The translations under genes were made by a program, and so were the position numbers. Of a DNA stretch of 64,000 nt, positions 1-14,870 are shown in pieces. Each line of letters begins with the position of its first letter. Positions within the stretch are counted from its first letter, which is position 1. Source of the DNA: Casuarius casuarius (Eukaryota; Chordata; Aves; Casuariiformes; Casuariidae); contig PTFA01000010.1 in assembly GCA_003342895.1 (NCBI GenBank), positions 9,618,139 through 9,682,138 of the forward strand, given 5' to 3'. The notes under the pieces were generated by a model, which saw only the letters and a program-made list of their open reading frames with translations, searched no databases and was not told the DNA's origin.

Positions 1-180
1 CTTCCTCCCCCCCTTTTCACTTCCCCCCACTCTCTCTCTCTTTTCACTCCCCCCACGCATGCTCCCTCTCTTTTCACTTGCCCCCCTTACGCTCGCGCTC
101 TCTTTTCATTGTGCGCACTCTCTCTTTTCGTTTCTCCCTCTCTCTCTTTTCCTTTCTCTCTCTCTCTCTCTCATTTCTCT
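1..180. repeat. pyrimidine-rich degenerate minisatellite
   Basis: The + strand is almost entirely C and T. A motif of the form CTCTCTTTTCACT followed by a C run recurs roughly every 25-40 bases with variation, and the block ends in a (TC)n tract at about 152-180. It may continue beyond the left edge of the window. Confidence 0.85.
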
Positions 181-3100
181 AACTGAAATATTATTTTGGG
201 TGTACAAGGCAGGGTGCACAATGATGGTAATGTACATGAAGTTGTGTTACAACTTCTTCTCCTCTAATGTGACACTGGGTACACATAATGATGGACAGTA
301 GTAACTAGATGCGATGACCTTCTTACCATCTTCCCTGTAAAAATCATTCATGATCTATAGCATTTGTTAATGTGTTATAACAGTTACTGGCACAACCTGC
401 TTTCAATCTTGATGTTCTTTGTGTCATTGGAGACCACAGGTGGCAGATCCAGTTGAAAGAGCTCTTTGGTTGATTATCCTGTCTTCAAACCACAACATTT
501 GGGTGGTCCAGTTTAGCCTGTGCCCACAAAAACCATTCAATTTAGGGTTATCTGGAAGTGATTTTTGGTGGAAAGGGTAGGACAGGAGAGGAAACTCTCT
601 ACTCAGATCTGCTGACAGCAGTAGAGCAACAAAGAACTACTGTTTTGCATAGTTTACAATGGACAAAAAGAATGTATCTGTGAGTGGTCTGTTTGATGTT
701 ATGAAAGTAGATAAAATAAGCATGGTATTGTCTCTTGCATGTGTCTCTAGAATTAATTAGCTTATGTTTTACAGTGTTACATAGATAGGCCTGACCAATA
801 CAGGTTCTGTAAACACTTTCGGTAATCTGCATAGCGTTAAGCATTGACAGGCTTTGCTTCTCCTCCTTCAAAAGTAACACACAATTAAAACTACAATAAA
901 ATTGTTTTTCCAAGATGTCTGTGCCAGAATCTCTATTCTTTGGCATGTCTTTGTAAACTGCAAAGGAAGGTCGTCTGGTCACATTTATCTTTGTGAGTTA
1001 GCTGGCAAAGCCGTGACTGTCACCTCCAAATAAACCCTATTTAACACCCGATGAAACAGGTCAAATTCTGCATTAGATATGCAGGGAATTGGTTTTACAC
1101 AGAATAGGATAGGGCTCAGAAAAGGCTGATACACCTGAAGAGTACCCTCAAGTATTCCATCTTGTTTCCCAAGAAGGGCAATAAATGTGGTTACCATTGC
1201 AGGCAGGGCTTGGGGTTGGTTCTTTTCTTTCCCCTTTCTGGGGAAACTCATCCTTCTGCTTAACCTAATGTGGGGCATCAGTACTTCACTTAAATTTGAA
1301 CTGAACTGCTTCTTTAATGACTGCAAATGCAACATGTACTGTATTCAACCAGTATTACACGTGGCAAAAGTGTAATGGAAATAGAATGCGAAGGCATTGG
1401 AGATGCATCTTGGCATTCTGATGAGATGATGGACCACTTTCCAGCATGTTAGAAATGAAACATACTTTGCTAAGTAGCATTTAAGAGATGAAAATATCTT
1501 TTAAAGGGAAGATGATAACGGTTCTAAAACTAAGTGTAAATGACCCTCCAAGAAGCTCATCTAACTTGAATTTTTGAGCTAACATGTTTCTGAGGATGTT
1601 TCTATAAACTATTGGCTACATTACACTTCTAGGCAAGGAGGTCCTTAAGGTCCTCTATGTACCAGCTTATGCAGTACTGTTGATAAAAGCACTGCTGCTG
1701 CTACTGGTTGTGACTGGATTTTTCTACTTAATATTCCAAAGCATGTTTTTGAAGTTTTGTAAATGGAGAGTAAGTTATACCACAACTTCCAACAAACGAA
1801 GAAACAAAACCAAAGAGTTGATACAGCTGGATGTTATACAAGGGATTAAATTGCCCTGTTCTGTCATGCTAAGGTGCTCCCACTTTGCAAATGGGAGAAG
1901 GCTGTATCTTTTGCCTTCTGTCAACTCTCCCTTTCTGTTAGTACACTCCCTAATATCACATTTATGTCAAAGAATTTATTTTAGCCTATTTTTTTTGACT
2001 GCAATAGCTACAATGATACAACAAACATGTCTAGTTTTGAAGACTGCTTCAACTTAAAAATATATTGGTATTTGTTAACCATTGGAATTCCAGTTTTTCA
2101 CACTAAAAAGTATTAACATTTTCAGGTAAGAGATTAATTCCTTTGTGTAGTGTTTTTTTTTCCTTGATAAAACTTTTTTTTGGAGGGGTATAAAATATTT
2201 CAACTTTTATTTAAAAGGCTAAGGATATTGTTTAATGGAGGCTTAATAAGATCCTGAAAAAAATTGTCTCTGTCCCCCAAATCTATTGATGTGACTTACA
2301 ATTGATTCCAAGAGAAGCATTTGATGGCCTTAGTAAACATGAGACATCTTGCAGGTGCTCAGTATTAATGTTATAGTTGTCTCAATATGTACTTTGATCT
2401 AATGTGCAGAGGAAAGCTAAACAATAGCTTACATTAATTTTAAAAGCATAAAGAAATCTAGTATAGGTCTAAGACTGTTATGCATTTAATGAACGCTTCC
2501 CAAACTCAATGAGAGTATATTCAGTGTAATGTAGTACTGGAAGCAGATTTGGGTATTTTGTGCTCTGGGTCTTTGGACTAGGCACTATAGTTCACTCTCT
2601 CTCCCTCTCTGTTCACTCAGCACTCAGAACAAGGGAATGACAGTGCTGTTTAGGGCCTCTTGGTGTCCCCATTATATAAATATTTGATGGCTATTTTCTT
2701 CAACTTCTCTAGTTACAGAAGTATTAATTAGCTAAAACATGTTCTGCCTCTGTATGTTACTTATACGGGACTGAAATTTAATACAGCGCTATTAAAAAAT
2801 TATACTTGAGCAAGTAAGGAAGGGGTTTCAGGGACAGTGAAATGGGCATGAGGAAAATATTGACAAGGTGATAAACTATTTAAGGGAAAATTAGTTCTCC
2901 ATTTTTAGAGTGGATTTTGGAGTAGCCCCATGGACGTTGGGTGTCGTCCAGTCAATATTAAAACAGTGATCCATGATAACAGGCGGCTAGGTAGAATGGT
3001 TGTGCTGTCAATGTTGAGAGATTTGTATTCTGAGTTCTGGTTTTGATGATTATCTAATGACTTGAATAGAAGAATAGGTGATAGAGTAAGTCAAAGTATT

Positions 3101-4401
3101 TTAAATATCATCCAGAAATGTAATGCTCAGCTGTTAGGTATCTAGATGAAGATGGCTTCCAAAGGTTTTAGAAACAACTGGGTGGCTGTATAGAAATGGA
3201 TTTATACATTATCACTAAGATTTATAGAGCTCTTGTGCCAGCAGTGCTAAATCTTGTCCTTCATCTGAAGGTTGAGAAACAGAGAGGTTAATATCTTGAG
3301 TTTTAGATGGTGATAGATTTGGGGTGTGTATTTTGGTGGTACTGGATAAGGAGAAATCCTTTTTTTATGCATTCTTATTTTTACAGAAAATTAATTCTAC
3401 CAGGCTTGCCAGGCTAGCCTCCCAAAATTGTATCCCTTTTTCACTAAGCGTTCTGGTTTGAGTTCTGTCATGTGTGTGGGGAGCTTCTTCCATTTCTACA
3501 AACTGCTAAATCAACAAGCCCACAGAAATCGCTCTGCTAGGGCATAGTGGGGAGAGAACTTTGCACGTACTTTGTCAGATGCTCATAGGAAAGGAGAGGA
3601 AAAGTAAAAAAAACAGCTGCTTGTCTTGTTCACAGATCTGTCCCTGCAAATATTTTTAAATTATCAGTGGTCTTGTTGCAGCAGAAATTTTAATCTGTAA
3701 ATTAAGTCCACAGAGACGATTAGAAGAGCAATAGAGAAAGCCCTGAGGGATGCTGAACTGCACTGATGCTGCTGCAGTAACTAGAGAGCCTCCAGAGGAG
3801 GCTTGGAGGCTCAGTGAATGACAATTTCTCTAAGTTGTTTAGACCAGTTCAGCTTGAACAGTAGTTCCACAAAACTGAAGTAGTAACATATGAGAGAGAT
3901 TTGGGATTTTGGTCCTCAGATTTGTTGCTTTCTGATCTTTTAAAGGGTGTGTTGCTGTTGACTGAGGTGGGGAAGCAGCTTCCCTAGGTGCTGGGGGAGG
4001 ACCATCTCAACAGCGGTACCTGCTGCCCCATGTATCTCCACCCATTCTTTGGTGGGAGCAGAAATCCTGACTTTCTGACATGCTTTTGTAGGGGAAGTGG
4101 GACTGTCCTTTACCATCTCCAGGAAACAGCCTACTTTGTCCATGTCAACAAACAGCTGTATAGGCATCCCTGAAACCAAGCAAGTTATCACTCCTGTATT
4201 TCCTACTGATTGATAACTGCAACATGATTTGTTAGTGCTTGGAGGAATGGCTTTTTAGTCATGATTTCAATGCTTTCACATCTCATGTAAAAGAAACTTA
4301 AGGAGGTTTGGCTGGAACTCCTTTGCATAAGTGAGGGAAATTGGGAATTCCACTTGGGAGTGGATACTGTCGATAAGTGCTCCCTGCTTTTAATATGTTG
4401 A

Positions 4402-4435
4402 ATATATATATATATATAGTGTGTGTGTGTGTGTG
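4402..4435. repeat. (AT)n/(GT)n compound microsatellite
   Basis: About eight AT repeats run directly into about eight GT repeats. Confidence 0.9.
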
Positions 4436-7400
4436 AGTGATTCTGTGCTAATTTAAGTTACTAAAAAGTTTGTGACAATATGAATAGACAGGCAAGCAGC
4501 TTATTTTTCCAGGAAGACAGACTCCTATGGAGGAGGAATTATTCCCTCCCAGGTGTTCAAATAGACCTTTTTATGGTATGCACATTTTAATTTATTGTAT
4601 GGTATATGAAAGGGATACACTTCAGAATGAAAACTGGATTCAGATTAAAGCTGTTGAGACTGGATAGTGGAAGTGTCTTTTAAAGAAACAGAATGTCATT
4701 TTCTTTCTCAGAAAGGCTGAAACACCTGCACCCAGTGGCAAGAACTTTTGCTCTGAGTTGGAAAGGAGCACATAGGTTTTTGAGTTTGTTCTGCTAGCTG
4801 TGTTGTACTTAATGAACTAGTTTTATTCCCCAGACAGTGTCTCATTGTCTAATGATGTTAACACAAACAAGAGTGTTTTGTCAGGCTCAGGTGCAGCTGA
4901 AACCAAAGTGACTGCTGTGTAAAGACAGAGGAGAACATTGGGAGAAAAAATATTTTTTAGAAATAAGAACATCATCTTCAACACAAACTGTTTCTTAAAT
5001 CCTTTCTAGAGCTAAGTTTCAAGTAAGTGCTGAACTCCCCCCAACTTGATAGTAATTTGTGTGGCTGATCACAGGCTTGGTGGGAGAAACTGTCATAGAA
5101 ACAAAGATTAGTTAACTGTTCAATTTTTTTTTTCTTTGCAAGACAAAAAGAATCTGAATCAATAGATATATATAAATGGAGGAAGAAGTGAAGAGCATGG
5201 GTCACTGCTATATGTGCTGGGTCTGTTGGGGATGTGACAATGAGTTCAATTTTTCTTTACATTTGGACTGTGCTGATGGTGACTGGGGTCACCTATAGCC
5301 TTCTGTAGAAGACAGCTCTGGCTTGGGATTGCTATTATTATTATTACTTTTTTCTCCAGTTGTCAAAGGATCTGTTTTGGTCCATGGAAACAACAGCAGA
5401 AATACAACACTTCTCCAGTAGACCTCTTCTCCAGTTTTTCTGCCCATGTCAAGTTTGGCCCAAAGTTGTTGTGCAAACTCCACACCACCTAAGAACTCTA
5501 CCTATTTGCATCATCAGAGATAATACAATGGAGCCAAATGCTAGCTCAGTTCTTAAATTTTTGTGTGAAAAGGAGTTAGGCTTCGTCTACATGTTTTAAT
5601 AGAAGGTTTTGCAGAATGAGGCTGTCATTCAAGGAGGAACAGTAGAAATCTGAAACCAGGAAAGGTTTTCAAAGGCCTAACACGTTTTGCTTTAGAGTAA
5701 GGATGAATGTTTGATACCTAAACTGCAGCTTTTACTGATGCCTGTGTTCTTAATAAAGGAAACTGATAAGTAAGCCACATAGAGGCTTGTAATCTGATTG
5801 TTTTCAGCTAAAAGTTGCTTTGCCATTCATCACAAGTTTTCCTAAATCATAGGACAGGCAAATCATGTATTTGTTTCTGTTGTCCCAGATTAGCAATTGC
5901 TTTTGCCTGAACAGAGCAGCTAGGGATGCTCTGTTTGGGCAAAAGGATGCTCTACAGTGTCCAGGAATCAGGCTGTGCAATTCCTATTAATATTAATGGG
6001 AGTCAGGTGACTAAATCCCTATGCACAGCATGGGAAACTTACCCATCAGCAGTGAATTCCCATCTTTATACACATGGCTGATAACTGTGCACACTAGTAA
6101 CACTTCCTTAGGTATATAAGTGTTTGCTTATGGTGATTGGCCAAAGAAAAAATTTAAGAACCAAATATTGATTTCTGTGCAGTTATTACAGGTTAGCGTT
6201 AATGTAACTGAGATTTCATCACCTGAAACAAAGGTCTTTAGTTTGAGCAGGGGTATGGTTTTTCATTTGTTGTTTTTGTGAGGCTGAATGACTTATGAAG
6301 ATGGTGGGTATGTTTGCTTTAGATCCATGCTCATGCTCTATTGTTTAGAATTATCAAACACTGCCTGCTTCTCCCTTCAATTCCTTGATGTCTGTAATCA
6401 TTTTAGAGGAACTGACTAAAAGGACTGAGACCTATTTATTACACTTTTAAGGAAATTCTTCATGTAGAGTTAGGTGGATGACCTTGGAATTTTATAAGAG
6501 GTCTAGTGGTAAGGCAACTGAAGAAAGAGTATTCGAGAGAGAATGAGTTGCAAGTAGTTAGGGAAAAATGAAAGTGTGTAGACTGATGTTCCTTCTTATC
6601 TTCAGAAAGCGCAACTTTTCTAGGAAGAGCATGGGGAGACATAAGTCAGAAGCATTCTTCTGACAATGTCGAGGTGGCCATTATTTTCTGTAGGTTAGTG
6701 TCAAGATTGAGTACACTGGAAGAATACCAATGTCTGTCTTTTCTAGAGGAGCACTGTGCACTTTTCTCAGACATGGCATCTGTTTATCAGCTGGAAGATA
6801 GGGAGTACTTGGCATTGTCAACATGTTCCCCAAACTCAGTCATGAACTCCCTGGAGTAATTTAGTGATAGAAAGAAAATTTAGAATCTCAGAGATGCAGA
6901 AAAATGCAAGGCCTTGCAAATGCCTAAGCAGAACCCCAAGCTAGCACCTAGTGCTAGTTCTAGCTAATGTTATTCCTTCCTAATTTAAAAAAAAATGTGG
7001 AACAGGAAATCCCTGACCATCCCATGTGTAGATTTCTCCAAATCACTGATTTCTATCTCTGTTCCCATTGAAATGGACCATCCATAGGATGTGAAGGATC
7101 ACTTATCTTTTGTAATTCTTTGCAACAAAGTTTCAAGTCTCATGTAGGTTCTGTAGGTCATCTTTTTTTTCCCGGATTTATGGTCCGCTCCCCCCCCGCC
7201 CCGCCCTTCTCATCTCCCTTAGTGCCCACTCACCTGTAAGTTGTAATCCTCTGTTGCCTGTCTTGTAAACCACTGATGTTCCTTTTTTTTTGTTTTTTCC
7301 CCTCCTCTCTCCTCTCCTATTCTCATATTAAAAATGTCTTTGGGCTTTGAATAGTCATTCTTTGCTTGCCTCTTTAGATATGTTCACCTGTCACAGAACC

Positions 7401-10261
7401 CTTTCAGGAAATTGAGGCAAAGCAGCATCCTAAAGATCATATACCTATGGAGTGCTATTGGGAAGTTACTGCTTCACTTCATTGTCCACACACTGGATAG
7501 TGGGTTGTGGGAAATTTTTATATGCTATTCTTTGATTTGTAGGTGAGCTATCAGACTTTTGTATGACAGGTCAAAGTATTATGGTCTCCTGTCCCTCTGG
7601 CAAGCCTACTTGCTTGTCACAGGTGTCTGTGATTTCACTGGGTAGCATTTACTCTGTATCTGCAGTGGCACTGCTCAGCTTTCACAAGTCGACACATGGT
7701 AACTGCTTCATGTCACCAGCGTTTGACCTGCTCACTTATCTCTGGCCTCTGTATATTCATTGCTACATCAGTCTCCTGCAGGACTGCTTACCTATCTACT
7801 ACAGGTCTCTAATCTGTCCAGGACTCTCCGTTTATGTCTATGTATCATAGGATGATGTTTGCATTCATATGCTATATCTGTATCAACCCTGTCCTTTCTT
7901 GATATGACTGTATATATGTCTTTGGTCTATAGGAAGTCAATCCTTCATCCTTTCCCACTATTCATGAATTCTGGTTGGTCACGGGCCTATGTGAAGTCAT
8001 AATGTCAGAGAGATCTGCTCATCTATGAAAGCATCTATTTGGGACTGCTACATACATGAGGACTTCATACTTCAGGACTACTTATCTTTCAAAGACTTCT
8101 GTACAAATTTTTGGTTCTCCCTTATTCTCTCCTGTTCTAAAATGATGCTGCTCTTAAGAAATTGCTCACCCATGCCCCAAAGTTGGCAAAGCTCCGTTTT
8201 CATTAAGCGTCAAAGTTTGCTCATTAGAGGACTTATCAAATGTTACTTTTAAAGTGATCTGTTGCACAAGGCATTTGAGACCATTACAGTAACAGTGGAA
8301 ATCACAGCTTGCACCACAGAGGATTTCAATTTGTTTTTACCTGTGTTCCGCAGTTCATCAGTGACTCTCTTGAAAGAGTCTTTGTCAGTTTAGGAATGCT
8401 ATGTTAGATCTTTACAGACTTGCAAATCTCTTCACAGAAAACTCAACACAAAGCATGCTTTTAAATGCTTTAAGATTCATTGTAATTTATTTTTAATGTC
8501 CACATCTTCCTTCAAATACTCTGTTAGAATTACCAGCTCAGTCCCTGGCAGGACAGAAACTCTGCAGATCAAAAGGCTTGTTGGATTATGTTAAAAAAAG
8601 ACAGCTGTTTTTAGGATTATAAATTAGCTGTAGTTTATGACACAGTGATTGGTAATACTCCTGATATCAGTATAGCTATTCTGTAGTAATGTATTGTGCT
8701 CCTTGTAGTTAATACTCAATTCCCATTATTTCATAAATAATATAACTGTAATTATAACATAAAACCAATTTTGTTAATGACGTAGAATTCTAAGTACCAA
8801 AAAAGACTAACAAGTAGTTCTAAAATGTATTCCTTCAGTTGCATGTGTCAGTGGTAAGTATCAAAGAGTAGTTAGCATATAATTACAGAATACTTCAGTA
8901 TAATTAAAATCACATTAATAAGAGTAGTCAAAGAACTATACATTTAAAAAATTGTAAGCCAAATTGATGAAGTGAGACAGTGGGCATCTTTCCACCACAT
9001 GGATCCCAGATGTGAAGATGGAAGATATGCAAGACCAAGGCCATTTTCTTAGTACAAATCAAAGCGCTATTTCAAGTAGAACCAGGACAGGGTAAATTCA
9101 CATTCGCGTAAAAGGAACAAGAATGAAAAATTGAAAGCTGTCTGTTAGCAGCACTCCTATATTAATTCTCCATTAATCTTTGTAGTTCTCTTAGTTTTTA
9201 CAAATGAAAACCCTCTGAGCAGGTGTGCCTTCCGCTGCTTCTGTTCTTCACCCAATGTTTTTCTTTTGCCAGCACGTGTCCTCTGTATGTCTTCAGCTTT
9301 TCTTCCTGCTCAGAGAATTTGTGTCTTTATTCTACCACCTGTCTGTAATAGTAATAAGTAAAAATCATAATTTTCCAGTTATTAATAATAAAATAAATGC
9401 AAATTAAACTATTTATAAATTTATAGTTATTAAACATTTCTTTTCAATCTTTTGTTCAGTTGACAGCAGAAGGTGCCCTACTTCTTTAAACTTAATATGA
9501 CTTTTTTTCTAACAAACTGAGTTTTGCAAATATGTTATGATTAGACATTGATGCATGCCTGTCCACTATAGTGTTTTGGAGTGAGATTTTAATGGAAAAT
9601 ATGCTTATGACTGATCTAAAGTTTTTAAGCATTCATACCAATGCAATGATTCATTTGCAGGAGTGGGGAAACAAAGTTTTAGAAACTTTGTGTAATTGCA
9701 AGAATCTTCAAGGCACAGCTCCATGGCAGTGTAGGCCGATCTAAGTTAGGGCTTCTGTGGGTCTGGCCCCTTCTTCCTTACCTCTGTCAGTGTGGTGCTA
9801 GCCCTTGTCTTGCAGACCTGCTGGGAGTCAATGACTCAAAGTGCTGATCCATTTGACAACTAATGATTTTTTGTTAAAAATAAGATTTGGTTTTTCAAGG
9901 GGCTGAGCTGGGTGAACAAATTCACTATCCGGTTATATGAACTCCTGCAGTTAATTGCCTGCCTTAGAGAAGAACAGTGTGTGATCAAGGGACGCTCCTG
10001 CTCCTTCATTCCTATTTATTCTCCATGCTACTCTCTGCATTTGTCAGTGGGAAGGTTTGAATGCAAAGGCAGTTTTCCTGGAGGGACGTAGTTCAAGCAG
10101 AGAACTCAGTTTTGGGCATGTGTGTATAATGTATATGTCTATTTTAAAAAAATATTTATTTTTTAACATGTGGACTTGAGGTGACTTTTTAGAGGGTACT
10201 TTTTAGACTTTCAGAGTTATTAAGCTGTTGTGTATGTGTACTTTTGGTCAAAATGAAACAT

Positions 10262-10340
10262 TGCAATTACTTTTCTCTTTTTCTTTTCTTTTTTCCTTTC
10301 CATTCTGTTCCGTTCTGTTCCTTTATGTTCCTTTCCTGTA
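10262..10340. repeat. imperfect pyrimidine tract
   Basis: A T/C-rich stretch with repeated CTTTTC and GTTCC words (TTCTGTTCCGTTCTGTTCC in its core). Confidence 0.65.
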
Positions 10341-12834
10341 AACCAACTCTATAAATATTTGAAAAGAGCTAACACATGTTGCAGATATTTAGTTAACACT
10401 CTTTACTGACATGAAATTTAAGAAAGGTCTAAAAACATAATATCCGACCAGTATTAAGAGGTCATTTTGTGTATGTGTGAATGTTCCAGTTGAAGCCTGT
10501 TTCAGCCGAAACATCTGTTCAGTTATCTGTGATAGATGTGTGAAGTTTCTTGGCAAAAGCTCTGCTCAATATTTTTAATAGTTAACACTAAACTTGAAAT
10601 TATATTTTTAATGTTTTAACATCATGTGCAAAAGTGTTATATCCAGATCTGGATCAGTGTGGTTACTGCTGTTTACGCTATTGTTGGGGTATACAACAGA
10701 TGAGAATCCAGCATGTTCTGAATAAAAACAAAACAAAAAGATAGAGGCTGTTTTACCAAGATTATCATTTGAGTGCAAGGAAATAGAACAGGGTAGCCAA
10801 AAAAATTGCAGTGGGAGTATAAAGAAACAGTGATATATACTATCCTCTCAAACTCATGTAAATGAGATCTCAGTCTGACCAAAGAACTTTATGGTTAAAG
10901 ATATTACAAGCATGTAAACTATCCTTGACAGCAAACACAATATTCATTTAATGTAAATTGCCGGTCGGAATATGTAGTAATGGAAAGCAAAGGCACAATT
11001 TTCTGTACCGTTTCTCATATAAGCCAAAATATGCAGTTAATTTTTTGCTGTATCTTAGTCTGCTTATTTCTTATTGGTTGCCAATTACTACTCAAATCTG
11101 CTAACTATTTTTGCTTGTTTGTTTTTTCTTACTGCCGCTTTTGCAGTATAGCTCGGTCTCTGATATCAGACTAGTGTCACTATTGCATGCTGTGAACAAA
11201 AAGCATCTTCTGATAAATATTAATTAAACAGATTTAGTGATGGCCCCTTAAAATAAACTGCTGTTTTGCTTGAAACACCTGTATTTACTGAAGAGTCCCA
11301 AAAGGAGTTTAAAAAAAAAAAAAAATAATAATTCTTCTGGATTTTAATCCTGATATAGCCTTTCTGATAAATTTGAGTTAACGATATTGCTTGATGCGTG
11401 ATCACCTCTGAACTGTTCCTGTATGTTAACACTTACCATACAGCGATGCCAGGGATGTGAGAACAGGGAATGCTGTAGCAGTTTCCCTGTTAAGAGACCA
11501 TGTCCTGAGATTGTTTCTCAGGTAGGTAGTCACTGAAGTCCTTCGGAACGCACTTCAGCAAGGAACTCAAAACTTGGTATAATACAGCTTTTACTGGAGG
11601 AAGGTTATTTGTGAATGCTGTTAAGATGCAGACTTAAGTGTGTGGCTCTATTGGCGCTTAAAAACTGATGGCTAGATTCTGCAGCCCTTAATAACACTAA
11701 TATAAAGGGAATTCTTTGCTTCAGAAAGCACTCATGAATAGCTACCCTGCTGTATAGAAGGAAATGCATATCAGAGTAAATGCCTTGCAGGATGTGACTA
11801 CGGATTTTAATACCAGATCTACAGAAAAGATTTGGCTCAAGCATCCTTGGCCTCTGAGCAACATAAAAAGCAGATAGAATTCTCTCCTGCTACTGGATGT
11901 CTTTTGCTGTGTATGTTCTGGCTGTTTTGTTGCTGAATGTATCTGCCCATTATGAAGACACAGCCTAGCAGAGTATGTGGAGCTTTGCTACATAGCCCCC
12001 TTTTCTGAACTTTTAATATTTATCAGAAAATAATAATACTTTCTAGTAATAGTCAGCATGGCAGAAATACAGGGAAAATAAGTTAGAAACATGCTGAAGC
12101 AAAGCTACAAAAAATGATCAATGATGTGATGTGATATTAAAAAAAAAAGAAAGAAAAACTGTCTAGACAGTTCACTGGTACCGCACCATTTTCTTTGAGT
12201 GAGATGATGTAGAGCAAACAAAAATATTTATGAATATGGCAAAATAAGGAATACTTCTAATAAGTCATTAAAGGGATTTAGGATGTGGATGAAGGTACTT
12301 ACTACTATCAGTGCATAGCACCATATTTATTACAAAAATCTGTTTCTGATTTCCTGTAAGTTTCAGATTGTGTGATACCACCAGGGCTGGAATGAGAAGT
12401 CTTACATTTTTGCTTTGCTATTTCATTTCTCTTAAGGCACGAAACTTTGGCGTTATATGAGGTTAATATTCATATTCTTCATCCTATCTTCTAAATATCT
12501 TTTTGCATAGCTGCAAGTTAATGGCCCACCTCAACCTTATGTCTCTAGAAGCAATTTGTTCAGCTTTCTACATAAATCATCATAGCTCAACAGCAACCCC
12601 AAAATAAAATTTTGTCAAAATACAATTTTGTTGAATGCTGTTGTGAGATTTTACGACTTTATAACGTGTCAAGCTTTACCAAACTTTATTATAGTAATAA
12701 CACTGCTGACAGTTTGTTCTGAGAATAACTACTTTTTAAAAATTACTATTATTTTTTTATTTTTATTTTTTAGACCTGACAGGTGTCTGGCCAAGCAACC
12801 AAAATAGCTGATGGTTAATCCCATTTAACTTTTT

Positions 12835-12861
12835 CTTTATTATTATTATTAATTATTATTA
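12835..12861. repeat. (TTA)n microsatellite
   Basis: An interrupted run of TTA/ATT triplets. Confidence 0.85.
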
Positions 12862-14479
12862 CAGAAGAGTAAACTAAGTCCAGAGAGGCTGCCTTGTTTT
12901 CAACAAAACAACTTCAGATTTATGTTGATGGAGATGAGAGCTGAATCTCACCAACATGGGTTAGGCAATATACAAAGCAGTACTGCTAGGATGGATGAAT
13001 GCAGTGTAGTATTATGACTTAATATAAACTTATGTTGCGGCTAAGTGTGTGTTGTAAGAGGTGCTCTACTGATACCTACTAAGTGATTGTATTTTGGACC
13101 ATAATTTTTGGGCAGTTAAGACTAGCAGTATAGATGGGAGAGAAACCCAGTGGGATAGGGTATACTGGGGACTGATTCTCAAAACTGTTGATAATCCAGC
13201 ATGTTCTGCAGACATCACTGTGAAGTGCTGGCTAATTAACATTTCTGAAAAATCTATTACTGTCCATTTGCTGGCTGGTTTTAATAGTATTTGTTATTCC
13301 CCCTATGGGAAGATATTATTTCCAGCCTAGGTACCACATTAGACAGACAGGAGGGCTTCTTAGAGCTCCAAAAATGGTGTAATACTGCACTTTCCTTCCA
13401 TGAAAGAGGTATTTCTTGGACGCTGATTCCCCCCAGCCTTTTTGCCAACCTTCTCCATTAGGCTTAGCTGCAACGATTCAAGGAATTATTTTTCCTTGCT
13501 TGATGATTTGTTCAGATCACAACGCTGCTGCTGCTGCCCTCTAATCATCTGCAGAGCCTGCAACTGTCCAACAGAATGTATCAGCTTGGGCTCTGCGCTT
13601 CATCTCTAATATGCTTGTGCCTCGCTGATTTGGAACTGCTTCTCTAGGATTCAGGGAACTAGTTCCTGAGGCAGAGTGGCTCTATTATACCCGGGATGAT
13701 TGCTGAGCTGTTGGAAAGGCAGTCTTGTCCCTTGCATTGTGTGTGCTTAGGACAAGAAAAAAAAGAGATGTTCCTACCTGTGTTTAGTTGTTTCACTTGC
13801 TGCAGAAATGCAAGAAATGGCACTATTCTTCTGCAGTCTGTCTTTGCTCTTCCCCACACCTTGTTGTAAAACCTAAAATGAATAGTACCAGGACTGTAAG
13901 TACAATGTAACAATAATCAAAATGGTATTGCTGGTGAAACTCACTGCAGTCAGAGACTGCAGTCCTAGATGGGATGGACTCCCTAAACGATGCATGCTTA
14001 GAGGAAGTTTAAATTTAAACATTTTGATCATGGTGAAAAGTCCCCCCTCCATGCTATCATTTTGACTATGAAAATGTAGTAAATGGAGAGATATTGGTGA
14101 CCTCTTTTAGCACCCACTTTCCCCATCTAACTTCATGTTTTCACATCCAATCCTAGTAGAAAATGGCTCACTATTCTTTGTAACCGTCAAAACAATTCTT
14201 GAGCATTGCTGTATGCTCGGTCACCCAAACTGAGATCTTTTGGCCCAAAAGAGAAATGGCTTTCAGGAGCAGGCATAGAGTATGCTCTGCTTCAAATGTG
14301 CTCCTATTTACTCCTATTGACAGCTACAGAAAATGGAACATTTTCCCTCATACTGTGCAAGAAGAGAAGTGTATTTTCTCCAGTAACCAGAGTGTTTGGA
14401 CACGTGCCAAAACAGCACCATTAGCTTTCTGTTTGGTTGGTGAAGACCAAAGTATTTTAGGCCCTTAATTCTCAACAAT

Positions 14480-14870
14480 AAAATATATTAAAAATCTTCT
14501 CTTAGTGCTGAGTTTAACCTGGATTTTTCCTCCCTTTAATCAGTGCCTGCAATTTCCAAATTAATTTTCATCTTTTCCCCTTGCCAATAAAACTCCATGA
14601 GCCCAGACTTGAATGTGCTCTGTTGTCAAGTCATAACCTTTAATCGTGCCCATCTGAACAGCTCTGTTAATGCAGTGGAGCTTTGCCAAATTGCATCATC
14701 TGATAGCCTAACCTGATAGTCTCATTAAAACATCAGAGGGAGGGCAATTGTCTCATAATCTGTATTATTTGTTATAATATAACCACCAGATGGCTTCATA
14801 ACCTGAAGACAGAAAATCTGTAGTGGTCAGATTATAAACTAATGACTGCTCTTGAGTCCCCATTGCTATC
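14480..14870. other. candidate conserved non-coding element
   Basis: A stretch of complex, repeat-free sequence with several homeodomain-like TAAT/ATTA cores and a full CTCF-consensus core at 14783-14794. Its texture (no simple repeats, mixed composition, no ORF) is like that of vertebrate conserved non-coding elements. This is an impression from reading; conservation cannot be shown from one sequence. Confidence 0.25.
14783..14794 (+). promoter_or_regulatory. CTCF-like motif
   Basis: CCACCAGATGGC fits the CTCF core consensus CCASNAGRKGGC at all 12 positions. A match of this length also occurs by chance in a genome, so occupancy is unproven. Confidence 0.4.

Larger units (their letters stand above)
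181..14479. other. non-coding sequence upstream of the first visible exon; no gene seen
   Basis: Probably an ANO2 intron, but it could include sequence 5' of the gene. Open frames here are short (125 codons at most), overlap on both strands and resemble no protein I recognise. I looked for the preceding ANO2 exon (an acidic segment ending just before NKSQG) and did not find it. Small simple repeats are present: (AT)n then (GT)n near 4402-4435, a pyrimidine tract near 10262-10340 and (TTA)n near 12835-12861. Confidence 0.6.

Noticed and set aside
599..1335. Two adjacent minus-strand frames of 127 and 116 codons
   Set aside because: No recognisable domain, no splice or promoter context, composition like the surrounding non-coding DNA.
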